From: Monarcha castaneiventris obscurior
Lineage: Eukaryota > Chordata > Aves > Passeriformes > Monarchidae
DNA length: 64,000 nt
Reading direction: 5' to 3'
Assembly: GCA_026261815.1 (NCBI GenBank)
Contig: JAMPIT010000174.1
Span: 3,286,001 to 3,350,000, forward strand
The notes under the pieces were generated by a model that was not told the DNA's origin, did no database searches, and worked only from the letters and a program-made list of their open reading frames with translations. This document shows positions 13,146-25,137 of this stretch, piece by piece (the first letter of the stretch is position 1; every line of letters begins with the position of its first letter). Made by a program: the position numbers and the translations under genes.

Positions 13146-14105
13146 TTTACCAACTTTTTGTGACAAATCACCTCATCACAGGATCTTAGGGTTCCAGAGA
13201 CAACCCAAAGCAGGTGAAGGAAAGTGTGTAAGGGGAAAAAGAAAGCAAATTAGGGAGGAACTATTTTATCTTTTCCTGCTGTGAAACTGCAGACTTATGC
13301 AGCATTTTGCCTCGGTTTTGAATTTCAAGGTAGAAGAAATTGAGATGGAATTTATATTTTTTTTTTCCTCTTCTTCCTCTTTTTTTCTTGACCTAAAACT
13401 TATGTGGGATTTATAAAGTCCAGTATGCATTAATGGTTGTTCAGATTTCTAATAGCCATTTAGTTCAGTGTTTATTTTTGACCCTTTTTATTTGATATTG
13501 ACAAAAAAGAATAAGGGTATTATTTGCCTGATCATAGATATCAGAGAGAGCAGTCCTGAAGGATGATCCGTATGGAGGTGTGAAGATCTGTTAGCAAAAC
13601 AAACCAGTTACTCTGTCTTGTTTGTTATTTGTCATTCACCACTGTCCTGAAGCTTTCAGTCAATTATTCAAAAAGCAAAAATGCCATGTCATAAAAAATG
13701 CCTTGACAAGTCTCAGTGCCTTGCAAGACTGAATCTTTACTGAGGCACCCAAAAGTTGGATTTTTTCCGGCTACACTGATTGAACAATGATGCCTGTCAA
13801 ATACATTTATACAAATCAAAGCCTATTTGTGAACAGAAATAAGTAATTCAAAACTGCAATAAATAATTCAACCAATCCCGAGTGACTGAGCTACAGTCCC
13901 TCCTTTAGAAGCACTCCCACCACACCAGTACTCAGGCACAATGATTGAATAAATTTGAGCAGCTTTTCCTGGTTTTGCTTCTGAGCTATCTGATCTACTG
14001 CAGGAAACAGGTTTGAAATCTTTAAGATGGTTAACAACTTTCATAAGGACTAAAATACACTTTATCTAAAATACTGCTATTATTAATGTTAATTGCATAG
14101 CTATG

Positions 14106-14194
14106 GAGGCCAAGTTCTACTCTCTGTTTCAATGATGCAATGCCCTGACTTTAATAGGACTTTACAGATAGGAGTGAGAGCAGAATTCGGTCTC
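14106..14194. repeat. degraded palindromic ancient interspersed repeat
   Basis: The left arm at 14106-14124 (GAGGCCAAGTTCTACTCTC) pairs with 14176-14194 at 15 of 19 positions when reverse complemented. The middle reads CTGACTTTAATAGGACTTTAC. This layout and wording closely resemble an abundant palindromic element of turtles and crocodilians (arms of the type GGCCAGATTCTG..., centre TGACTTCAATGG...), seen here as a worn copy. The resemblance is from memory; I do not assign a repeat name. Confidence 0.55.
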
Positions 14195-15170
14195 TTTTGA
14201 CTAAAACTCTTTCCCATTCACCTAAGTGAGCTTGCCACTCCCAATTAAGAATGAAAATTATAATTAGTTAATTTTTTCTTGAGTCTCCTTTTCTTTAGGA
14301 CAAACAGGAGGACTGTGACCAATTTAAATCTGTTTCAGAAAGATGCTTCTTAATATGCCTATATGTCTACATATATATGTATATGTGCATTTTTCTTACT
14401 ATATGTTTATATCACATAGATTGTCCTCAAAAACTACATGTAATCCATTGTTACCCCATAATGCTGTTATGAGTGAAAGGAGCATATCACACATGCAGCT
14501 ATGTCTTTAATGTGAGTGTGATCAACATTATAAGAGTCTAGTCATCCAAATCATCCCATTAATACAAGAAAATACTCTTAAAATTGTTATAAAAGAGCAA
14601 CCTTCTCAGTACCTACTGCTGTACCCTGGTAGTGTCTTCATCTATCCATATCCCCCTGGGTCTTGGTTAACAACTGTTCTCAAGAATGGAATTGAGAAGG
14701 TTTCTGACAAGTCATGTGACATCCTGAGGACTGTTCTGGGGGAGTATGTTCATGGTGGGATTTTCTTCCTCATTATTATAGTGGTCCACTTTGTTGTATC
14801 TTTGAATGTTTCTTCACCTCTGTCTGCTCCCAGCTGAGGTGTTAGTGTGAAATATTAGATTTAGAAGGTGATAAGATTTACCCTGTTTCCGAAGCAGTCT
14901 TTGGTGAGATACCTTCTAAAGTTGTGTGCTTTAATTATCCATTCCCTGCTTTACCATGAAGAATGCTTCTGAGATTAAAAGTAGAAGCCAAATAGAAAAA
15001 AAATTTAAAAAAAAAAAATTGAGAAGTACCTTGAGCTCACTATTTTCTAGAATTATCAAAATACAAACAAGCAGGTGTATTTTCCACAATATGGATAAGG
15101 TTAAAAATCTGCCCAATTCTGAGAGACAAATGTCACATATACTAAGTTTTGATTGAGCATCTGGAAGAGC
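14195..15170. other. AT-rich DNA, nothing recognised
   Basis: Contains a short near-palindromic ATATATGTATATGT stretch near 14370-14387 and an A-rich tract near 15000-15020. No gene or repeat family was seen. Confidence 0.6.
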
Positions 15171-15720
15171 AATATGGATCCAGGTCACTGCACACATTGT
15201 ATATTCTTTTTCAGCCCCTATGTCCCTGGAGCTGTAGGCTTTGTGGTTCTCTGAACCCTCACCTCAACCCTAATAATGGCTTGGGGCTGGGCCTAAGGTC
15301 CCCACCTCAATGGGTGGTCCTGTTTAAATAAGTGTGGAAGGAGCAATACTGGTGCAGTGCCATACTCCTCTTGGCATTCCTTTTGCAGCCTCATTGTGCC
15401 TGGAGCTGTAGGCTTTGTGTTTTTCTGAACCCTAACCCTAATAATGGCTTGGGGCTGAAGATCAGGTCCCCAGGACAAGGAGTGGCCTAGGTTTAAAAAG
15501 CGTGTAAGGAGCAATATTGGTGCAGTGCTGTGGTTGCTTTGGGATGCCTTATCCAGTCCCAGTGTCCCTAGAGCTCTGTGATTGTTTGAACCTTAACTCT
15601 GACCTCAAAACAAATAAATGCTCAAATCTGAGGTGAGAGTCAAACATTCCAAAGGGAGGACAGCATGGCACCAGCATTGTTCCTTCCACATCTTTCTGAT
15701 CTGGACCACCCATGGTGCTG
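15171..15720 (+). repeat. tandem repeat, three units of about 170 bp
   Basis: Three units begin with AATATGG, AATACTGGTGCAGTGC and AATATTGGTGCAGTGC at 15171, 15345 and 15513, each preceded by a (G)GAGC word. Units 1 and 2 (174 and 168 bp) share GGAGCTGTAGGCTTTGTG, then CTGAACCCT, then CCTAATAATGGCTTGGGGCTG, then a CAGGTCCCC/AAGGTCCCC word and a GTTTAAA box. Unit 3 keeps the start, GTCCCTAGAGCT and TTGAACCTTAACTCTGACCTC and then diverges. The copies differ enough to be old. It may be a relic of a satellite-like sequence or a tandemly repeated part of an unrecognised element. Frames across it are chance. Confidence 0.85.
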
Positions 15721-18700
15721 GTGAACTCAGGCTCAGATTTTACTGTTCATTTGTTTTAATGTTGTGGTAAGAGATCTCTTAGAATCCTTTTGTCTTTAAA
15801 AAGGAGGAATAATGTCAGTGGCTATGTATAGGTGTAGTAGTTGAATAGTGTATTTTGGGTTTTCTTAAATCCTTTTCTCATAAGGTCTGTCTTGCAACTG
15901 TTAATGAGCTGCTCTGGGAGTCTAAATCAGGATAGCAAGGTACCCCTAAGGAAGCACTTCTGTCAGGTGTACAGGGAGCACAAAAGATAACATGGAAGAA
16001 CAGTTTAGTCATTCAAAGGCTCAGGTCTCACCCTGTTTCTACTCATTCTACCTTCCTGAGGTAAAATCCATATTTCCCTTCTAACCATGTTTGATTCTTG
16101 ATTTTAAGACCAGGAAAAGGCATCAGTGGGAGTGGCTCTTAGCCACTGCTGGCCCACCAAGACCATTTCAGTTGTAAAACTAAAACAGTAAAACATGATG
16201 CACATATAAAATATATTCATTGCCCCTAAAAGTTAGAAATCTGAAAGAGGAAAATCAGTTTTAAAATACACTAGAACTTCAGGGAATATATTCTCAATCG
16301 CCTGATCATGAGCAACAGAGTTTCTTTCTGTATAAGTTTAAAATAGAAGCTTAAGATATTCAGCTTTTTTAGAGCATCAACATTCATAGTTACTGTTATA
16401 GTCAGTAAATCATTTTGGCTCCTTTGTTCACTGCTTCTTTTTTATTTCTACAACACATGAAATATGTGTTTTGTTAAACCTAATTTAATCTGTCACTATA
16501 GAGATTATATACATAGGCACAACAATTAAGGAGCATGAACTTCACCTTATTGGAAAGTAAGAGGTTTTGATCTAAAGGGACCTACTTGGGTAACAAATAA
16601 ACAAAAAGACATATTTTAGAAAGTGAAGACTTCGGTGAAAGTAATATATTTTAAAAAATAAAGTATTTTCTCTGTTTTATAAACTAATTTATTCATTCTC
16701 TGTGAGTGTGGTTTTCAAAGATACTCTGTGGGGACCTCTACTGTGTTTGTCTGGGTGAAAACTGGTATGTGTGTCAATTCCTTTTCATTTTCATTTCAGA
16801 GTTAATTAGGAAGTATTAAGTATGGAGGAGGGCAGGGGGTAAAGAATTTTATGAGAAATATGCCAAACAGTTCTACAGCAACTCTAATTAGATTTAACTT
16901 CCAAAGGCATATAGAAAAGAGCCATCAGAGGGAAGTTATTAGAAGAACCATGCTAAACAATTTAACAGTAATTTGGAAGCTGAAGAAATAACATGCATAT
17001 TCCAGTGGGATTTATTTAAAAAAAAAAATAACAAGACTATGTTTTAACTCATTTTATTTCTAAAGAAAAGTTAAGAGTGCTTGTTAATGCTTGTTAAGAG
17101 TGAGTGGATATTACTTGTTTTTTAGCAGACAAAATCTGAGAGACTGAGAAGTGCTTAATGTCTAATAATGAGTGTATTTTCCTAGTTCCAAGCTGGCTTG
17201 GATAAAGTGTCTTGGAAATTAACACCTGGGTGGCACTGCAAAAGAGTAAGCAGAAAAGGATAACTTAACTCTCTACCGTGTCTTGAAGAGTACAGAGACT
17301 CAGCTAGACTTGACCACTGTCAGGATTTAGTCCAATATATCTGATCTGTTTTTCAGAAGAACTGTAGGAGGCACCTTTCAATTTAGTCTTCAGTTATTGC
17401 AACATTATGAATGGTAGAAGTTTGATGAAGATTGGCAGAAGTATTAAAATTTTGCCAAATGCAACTAAGTGGATGCAATTTTATTATATGTTTCTCAAAA
17501 AACAAGATAATTTTGAGAGACCACCTGTCCTGGCAGCAGGGAGAGAGGGAAGGAACAGCTGCTTTGGGATATTGCCAGCTGTCTCTCCATTTAAATGATC
17601 AGATCCAGAGTCAAATGACTGTGTAGAGCCCTAATGGATTTAGCAGAGTAGCCTGCTTAGGACAGATTGCTCCCACAGTAACTTTTGACTCACCTAAAGA
17701 CTTTCTCTTAACAATCACTTCATGGGCCATGACAGTCAAAATAATTTAAGCCTTGTTAAATTCCGAATATCTTATGGAACAGGTATCACAGATAGGATTG
17801 CACATGGAGCTATAACTGAGACAGTAAGACAGAAGACTTCACTCAATTTGGCAAAGCCATGACCAGAGAAAAGCAAGATAAGGCAAGACAAGGGACGAGC
17901 ACACGCATGAAAACTGTACAAAAGATGGGAGAGCGCAAGGTTGAATTATCTTCATTCCTCCAGAGGTAAATTTAGATAGCTACATCACTTCCAGCTCTTT
18001 TTATTTTTTTTTTTTTTAGACTATGCCTGTGTCATGCCTTCACTCTACATGCAACTTCACAGGACATGCCATTCTCTTATCTAACCTAGCCATGTTATAA
18101 CAGTGACTTCTAAGACATCGAGGTCTGTAAATAATAACTAAGAAAAAATAATGAAAAAACAATGCAAAATATCCTATATTTTATCTTCTTACTCCTGATA
18201 TACCTTTTTATTGTCTATTGGGCTGAGTAAGGCATAAATAACAGTAAGTTAAGACTATATGAAATGGTTAAAGGCCTTCTATCTATTCTGACACTCTGGC
18301 AGGTACTTATGAAAAACAGACAGCTAAAAGAGAGGCATAACCCCTTAGCTGTCATAAAAAACCCTTTCCTGCCATTTTTTTTTTTGAAGATTTATGAACT
18401 TCTTTCTGTTTTCAATTAGTCCCAAAGATTTTTATATTTTGAATGAAAATATACCAAGTAAGCTTCCTGCCTAATCCTTTACTCATCTGCTTCAGTTCTC
18501 TAGCAAAACTAAGTAATAAGCCTGTGATGTTCTTCTTTTTAATGCCATATGTGACTTTAGACACCTGTATCTTACTGTTTTCAGTTTCCTCTTTCCCAGG
18601 AAGAAGAGTTATAGTCTTTTAATCAGTCCTCGTACAGCAACCTTTTAGTATATTTTGTGATTTTCTTTGCTCTCCTTTCTTTTTATTTGTATTCTATTCC

Positions 18701-20771
18701 AGAAATTTAGAGAAGGAATGATTAGACCTGCACACAGTCCTAAAGACAGTAGAAGAATAAAGGGTTTCCACATAATGGAATAATGGCATAGTGGCATTTT
18801 CTGTTTTACTCTTTATTTCTTTCTTAATAATTTGTGATGTCCAGTTTAACCATTCGAGCAAAGATGTTCACTTAGCTAATTCAATTTGATTTCAGAAATC
18901 AATCTGCTATGACTCCAGGACCTTTGGACCCATAAGTTTTTGGATAACTACATTTTTTTTTTTCCTATGTGAATAACAGATATTGCATTTTATTTGGTAT
19001 TTTACTGTCCTTTCCCTTTTCTCTGGATTCTTCACTAAACTCAAAGTTCAAATAAAAATACAAATAAACAACTTCCTTCTACACAGGACCTGTGCTTTTC
19101 TATTCATCTTAAATTCTTTGTTGGTTTTCACTCTTCAGTAGGTCAGCCTAAAGGCAACCTCTTGTATCTCTCCAACAGAGCTCCTTCTGAGTTTTTTTGT
19201 AATCAGTGTCCTACACCTGTAGTGGGTCTCCCGGTCTCAGCTGTACTCCATTTTCTCCCACTAATGAACACATTGTCTGTGTGTTCAACACAGAGCAGTC
19301 TCTCAGTGCAAACTCTGAGCCTTTGCCCTTCCTGAGTTCAAAAAGTCAGAAGATTGATATCAGCTGTGCTCTTGCTGATCAACAGCTATGTCGTCCATTC
19401 TAAAATGGAATTTTGTGTGGCAGGCTAACAGTATATATTCATGCTTCCGACTCAGGTTTCCCCTGACCTGATGTATCATTTAAGCATTATGTAGTAGACC
19501 AAACAGAACTTTCTGCTTCAGGTTATCTCCTGAACTTCAGTAGAGTCTGCTCAGTGTAACCCAAGACAGTTCTTTCTGTAATTCTGCAAGGAACAAAATA
19601 TCAGAACTACAAACATGGAATTGTTAGTTATGACTTGCTGACTTGAGAGTTCTGAAGATCACTATGATTCTACTTGTTCTCTCTCAAGCTGCCATTCCTT
19701 AGAAGTATCTGTGTGTTGCAGTACAGGTAAAATTTTAGATTCATAGGAGAGTTTGAAAAGTTTATTCTTTGTGCACAAATCAGCTTCTCATTTGTCTAAG
19801 AGAACCAGGAAAACACCACTGTGCTCACCTTTACTAGATATAACATTGCATGGGAATGAAGAACAGTTTCACTTATGTTTGTCTTAGGATTGAACATTTC
19901 TAAATGTAAATGTCAAGGAGGGGAACACTGTTTTCTGTCAGCAGCGTCTGTGTCCCTGGCACATTTATCAGACAATTACATTGGCAGCTTCAGAGTAGCC
20001 TCTAGGTCTGGTATATAGCTAACTTTGTCCTTGCAACACTGTTTTATAGTGATTCAATTTGTTTCTGAATAATGTTTGCAATTTTTATGCAATTAAACTG
20101 CAACAGAAATCAATTATGGGATCTCTAAACCAATCCTTTTATGGAAATATGCGATACTTATTAACTATTGACATTCTCCCTACCATTATTTGTTATAATA
20201 AATAAGAACTACAACACAAATTATTACTTTGCCAGCCTGGAAGTATTCCAGCCTTTACATTGATTTAGTCCTTTGTCAATACTCCTGGTTTCTACTGAGA
20301 GTTATACAGACATTTTTCAGACTGTTATACTCAAGTTTCAGCCATGACAGTTTCATCTATTATCAGGTAATCTATGCAATTAAAACCCCATGTAACTTGC
20401 TTAATGTTATGTCTTACCAGATGAGTCTGTGGAACTGGTTACATAATAGTTTGTTTTATATTCAGTATCAACTTATTCTTGGAGAGAAACCATTGAAAAG
20501 AAACTGGTAAAAGCTTTGCAGCCCAGATTAAAAACAGAATCCTCTCTGCTGATAATTATATAGGACCTAATATAGCATTCATTAAGCCCAATTATAAGTT
20601 ACCTCCCTGAGTTCACATAGACCAATATATTTATTAAGCAAAATATATATTTTTGAATTAATATAGTCTTACACAAAGATTTCCTGACAAATACAGAGAT
20701 CTAGAAAGCCACAAGCCTAAAATAAGATTAGTCTATCAAGTAATAGATAAAGCATAAAACCCATAGCAGAT
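15721..20771. other. AT-rich DNA, nothing recognised
   Basis: Read on both strands; no exon, RNA gene or repeat family was identified. T-runs occur near 18000-18020, 18370-18385 and 18950-18963. Short frames such as 17407-17598, 19206-19403 and 20229-20510 show no domain and no convincing splice context. Confidence 0.55.
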
Positions 20772-20825
20772 AAGAAGGGATTTTTAAGATCATGTGCTTC
20801 CCATCCCACCTGGCCTTGAACACAT
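20772..20825 (-). mobile_element. CR1 3'-UTR scrap
   Basis: The plus strand reads AAGAAGGGATTTTTAAGATC, then GCTTCCCATCC, then CACCTGGCCTTGAACAC, which follows the order of the bird CR1 3' UTR read in reverse (GGAAGGGACCT...AAGATCAT...CAACCTGGCCTTGAACAC). The middle part normally between these words is missing, so this is a short internally deleted relic on the minus strand. Confidence 0.5.
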
Positions 20826-23804
20826 GAATACATCCTAAATAATGCTTACAAACATTTAGCTGAGGTATTCTCTAGGGATATGCACATGTAAAATGTCACA
20901 ACTTCCACAAGATTATGATATATTTGTTTCCTGCTAAGAGGCTGAGTTTATGATGATAAATGCCAATATCTTTAAGGTCTTTAAGTTGTCATGATATACA
21001 ATTGATTTTCATAATAAAACATGTTTGTTTTTATTATTTTTACTTTTACAGCAATCAATCACTTTTTAATATGTGATCAAAAGAATTGGAGAAAAAAAAT
21101 TGTCAGTCAATTGGTCATGAGTGGCCAACAGACTATATTAGGTGTCCCAAACGCAACTTCTCAGAACAAAATTTAAAAGCTGTCCTTTGCAATGGGTCAG
21201 TGGTTGTTGATCAATATATTCTTCAGTAAATCCATTGTTGCATCAATTTGTGCTAGCAAAGCTTAACCCTAAAGTACTTAAAAATCAACCACTGAATGTC
21301 AGGATCCATTGCCAATGCATTATTAAGGGTCAAATGCTGACTTTGATCTCACTTGAATTATTGTTATCTATTTATCCTGCTGGAGCTTCTTTCTTGCACC
21401 AATCCCACTCCATTCTAGAAGAGTGATCTGCATGACTGTATTGCTGTGGCATCAGAGTCCCTAAGATGAGGCACTCCAGAGCTGTATGCCAGACCCTTTC
21501 CTCACCCACATCCTTGTCATCCTCTCCCACAGTGAAGCCTAGACTGAGCAAGACAGCACTTTTCCCCTCATGGGCCTTAGGTGTTAAAGCACTGAAATCA
21601 AGCATTTCAGATAATAGAATTTGCCTACCTGTCATATCTCCTGAACTATTCAGATATTACAACAAAATCCAGGATGACTCAGCTGGAGTGCTAAACTGGT
21701 GTATAAGAATTTCACACATGCTTGCTGTTTGTTATTTGCTTAGGTTGCCTTTCAGATAGTTCAGATTACTCTGTAAACATTGCAAAACCAAATGTCTAAT
21801 TTTCAAAACATGCAGCAGCAAGAAGTTAGTATCTACTTTGTTAGTTAGAAAAAAATGATAACATTTTTATTCTTCCCCCCCAAAGTCATATCTGCAAGAT
21901 AACCATGTGCTTGACCCACTTTATTGAATTCTTCCTAGATACAGAATTTCTCTGTCACAAATGAGAACAGTTTTCAGTAGTGAGAGATCAGGGAATTATT
22001 ATTTTTGAGGTTATGCTTAGGTTGTGAAGACCAAAAGGCAAACAGCTTGTAACACTGTTTGAAAACATTGCTTGCAGATGGCAAGTCTTGCAAATTGCCA
22101 TTTTATCAGTATGTAATACTTTAAAAGTTCTCAACATTTAAATTTTTTACAAAAATTTTGCTGTGATTAATCAAACTGATCACATAAAAGTGCAGTTTAA
22201 AAAAAAAAAGATTTGGACTATCCAAAAAGAGAAAGCTGAACAAAATTAATTCATAGAAATGTGTCTGTGTAACTACTGCAAAACAATCTTCATATAATAT
22301 GAGGGAGGAAAGAAGGCAGGGGAAGAAAAAGAAAAAAATATTGAGAAATCCTCTTTCAAATATTCCATAGTTTCACAAATATATATGGATACCAGAAAAG
22401 AACCAATAGCCAACCAATTTCTCTTTCAAATGACTAGGAACACATCCTTTCCAATTTCTCTTTGCTTGTTAATGTGGAGAAAATAGGTTCTGCTACATGC
22501 TTTAACTGTGAAAAAAGTCTTTTTTGTTGTTGTTGGTAGAGTACTTTTTATTTGAGAAAAAAACATAATATGTTTTTCTGCTTACAGTTCATCATTTGTA
22601 TTTCTGACTTCAGATTTGATTTGCCAAGGAAGATTTGTGTATGTTGGATATGATTCTGCTATAGTTTGCACATACATTTGATAAAAGAAGTGAAGAATTA
22701 CAAAGATACTTACCAGCATATGAATGAAGCAGAAGTAAGAGTATATAGAATTTAAATGTGGGGATAAGAAACCAGCCTTTGTGTGCTCATACTCCCAGTA
22801 ATCGCATTAGCACAGCTTGAATTTAGAAAGTGCTTTATGTAAAAATGTACAAAGGAGCACCTTTGTAATGCACTCACTAAGAACAAACCAAATGAAGGAC
22901 TGTAGAGAATTGTCATGGCATGCATTAGGTCAGGCTCTCCTCCCAAACAGGGATTTATTATGTCTTTTCCACCCAGAAACAATAAATACAATTCAGTGTT
23001 CCATCAGACATCCTTTCACCTAGGTGTTTTTCTTTGATTTTGTGGACTGTCACAGTTAGTATTTCTGGACTGGGAAATGGATATTGGGTAGCCAGTCTTT
23101 GCTTTTTTATTATTTATATTATCTATGTACTTCCCCAAAGTAAATGTCCAAAGCATTTAAACACAAAGTTTTTGAAATTGAAAGTCTAAAGAAAAAGATT
23201 CAACCCCAAATCCAAAGACAAAACCAAAAAACCAAAACAACAAAACTGAATACTAACCAACTGCAATAACTCTTAAGTTTTATCATTCTCATTTCTATTC
23301 CCACAGCTGAGGCACTAAGGTCACAGGCCACAAAAGTATTTTAATACCTTTGACAATACTTCCTTCTAAAAAAAAAAACAAAAAAACAAAAAACAGAAAT
23401 GAAAGCATTTATTATTAGTCTGAAACATTCACTCAAATATTGTTCCACCGGATCCAAAATCCAAATATAAGTTTTTTTTATTTTTTACTCCAGGAGGTAA
23501 ACCTTGTTGATGATGACTGCTTCTCCTGAAAGTGTAATCTTTACAGTTGACATAGGGCAGTTTGCCTCTTCTCCAACTCATTTTCTTCTGACTTCCCTGC
23601 AGTTCCCACCCCTGTAACACATGGCCTGGGACAGGCCTGCAGGTCACCCATACCACATGGATATGAACCTCCTGTGTATGATAATTCTTCATCATTACAG
23701 AGTGTGCTGTAGTCTAGACTTCCCAGTTTATTTTCTGTGACCTTATAGCTACTTTTAACTGTAGATATATGTTTAAATCCTTATTTGTGCCCTAATTTAC
23801 TGCT
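20826..23804. other. AT-rich DNA, nothing recognised
   Basis: The frames at 21372-21635 (minus) and 21466-21759 (plus) overlap each other in a slightly GC-richer patch, but neither shows a domain. A-rich tracts occur at 22199-22210 and 23368-23400. No gene or repeat family could be supported. Confidence 0.55.
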
Positions 23805-23935
23805 CAGAATCACAGAAGAATGGAGGGTGGAAGGAATCTCTGAAGATAAACTAGTTTCTTCATACTAGAAGCTATCCTACATTTGAGCAGAGACTCATCA
23901 CAGCTTATCAACTCTTTGGTTTAGGGCAGGAACAA
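23805..23935 (-). mobile_element. CR1 3'-terminal fragment
   Basis: The plus strand begins CAGAATCACAGAAGAATGG, then GGTGGAAGGAATCTCTGAAG, then ATAAACTAGTTTC. This is the reverse of a CR1 3' end (octamer-like terminus ATTCTGTGATTCTG, then the ...CCTCTGGAGATCATCTAGTCC... block). It continues with a worn match through GAGCAGAGACTCATCACAG. It is a 5'-truncated and diverged copy, as is usual for CR1. Confidence 0.7.
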
Positions 23936-24499
23936 CTTGGAAAAGGGCAGTGGAAATTAAGAAATTATATGGCATAAGCAGATAAGAGGTGCTGCTTCTG
24001 CCATACACTGCCTGGTACCAGCTATGGACCTCAGAGTATGTCTGTTAGCGGGCAATTTTGGCAGTGTCCATGCCCGTCTTAGAGCAAATTGCTCTTCTGA
24101 TCCACTGCTCCAGGTCCACTTCAGGTGTCACTAAAGGAGTGGGGTAGAGTACAAAGGACAGCAGGTAACTTTACCGTCAGAACCACAGATGTCAATTGCC
24201 CATCTCAGGTGTGAGAGTGTGTTGCAAGTTCTCACCCAGAGTAAACCACACATCATCTGTGATGTAAACTGATCTACTTCCCTTTGCATTGGAACACATT
24301 GCTGGAGAAATCTGATACACTTTATTGGATTCATATGGGAAGAAATTAAAAGTCAAACCCAGTGGCTGTGCTTTGTTACTTAGGTACAAGAGTGCCAAAC
24401 TAAAGCCCAGAGCTCAAGTAGTCTCATATGATCAAATATAAGTAAGATGGAATATCTGATCCTTTCCTCTTCTGAAATGGTTGTTCCAAATTTAATTAG
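23936..24499. other. unassigned DNA between two CR1 pieces
   Basis: Composition is more balanced than the flanks, with overlapping minus-strand frames at 24131-24334 and 24192-24398 that lack domains. It might be part of an undated repeat, but I cannot identify one. Confidence 0.5.
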
Positions 24500-25137
24500 A
24501 ATCCAAGACACTGGGCTGCTTGAGGAGGAATGTTGTCAGAGGTCAAGGAGGTGATCCTTCTGCTCTACTCAGTTCTGGTAAGGCCAAGTGTGGGGAACAC
24601 TGTGTCCAGTTCTGGGCTTCACACTATAAACAGATGTAAATACCGGAGTAAACCCAAAGAAGGGCCACTAAGATGGTGAAAGGGCTGGAACATCTCTCAT
24701 GTGAAAAAAGGCTGAGAAAGCTGGGACTATTTAGTCTGGAGAAGGCTCAGGGTGTATTACATCATATTTATATACATCAATGTATTACATCATATTTATA
24801 TACATCAATGTATATAAATACCTCGAGGGAGAATGCAAAGAAGATGGAGACATGCTCTTTTTAGTGGTGCCTAGTGACAGGACCAGAGGCAATGGTCACA
24901 AACTGAAACACAGAGGGAACAGTCTGAGCTTAGGAAAACACTTTTTTTTTTTTTTTTTTCTGAGAGTGGCTGAGGATTGGCACAGGTTGCCCAGGAATGT
25001 TGTGGAATCTCCCTCCTCAGAGATATTCAGAAGTCATCTGGCCATCAGGAGGAAAACTGGCCCTGCTTGAGAAGCAGGGCTGGACCAGATGACCTCCAGA
25101 GGTCCTTGCCAACCTCAGTCATTCTGTGAATCTGTGA
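24500..25137 (+). mobile_element. CR1 retrotransposon, 5'-truncated 3' end
   Basis: CR1 copies themselves by target-primed reverse transcription, and most copies are 5' truncated. Here the end of ORF2 is visible: the frame near 24673 reads MVKGLEHLSCEKRLRKLGLF then SLEKAQG, a close match to the conserved CR1 C-terminus. The preceding text (GGAGGTGATCCTTCTGCTC..., CTGTGTCCAGTTCTGGG) is the normal upstream CR1 order. The 3' UTR ends in GGTCCTTGCCAACCTC then ATTCTGTGAATCTGTGA, the octamer-type CR1 terminus. Two later changes interrupt it: a perfect 28-bp tandem duplication at 24753-24808 and an 18-T run at 24942-24959. It is not coding-competent. Confidence 0.93.
24753..24808 (+). repeat. perfect 28-bp tandem duplication inside CR1
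   Basis: The 28 bases from TGTATTACATC to ATACATCAA at 24753-24780 are repeated without a change at 24781-24808. In a typical CR1 this position holds a single ...CATCAATGT.TATAAATA... segment, so the duplication happened after insertion and, having no differences, is likely recent. Confidence 0.95.

Larger units (their letters stand above)
10672..14105. other. AT-rich DNA, nothing recognised apart from two inverted repeats
   Basis: No coding exon or repeat family was recognised. The stretch contains a hairpin at 12036-12058 and a 26-bp palindrome at 13120-13145, each listed separately. Reading frames such as 12556-12846 (minus) lack domains and look like chance. Confidence 0.6.

Noticed and set aside
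21372..21759. Overlapping frames in a GC-richer patch as a possible exon
   Set aside because: No domain or family resemblance, and both strands are open; not supportable without transcript evidence.
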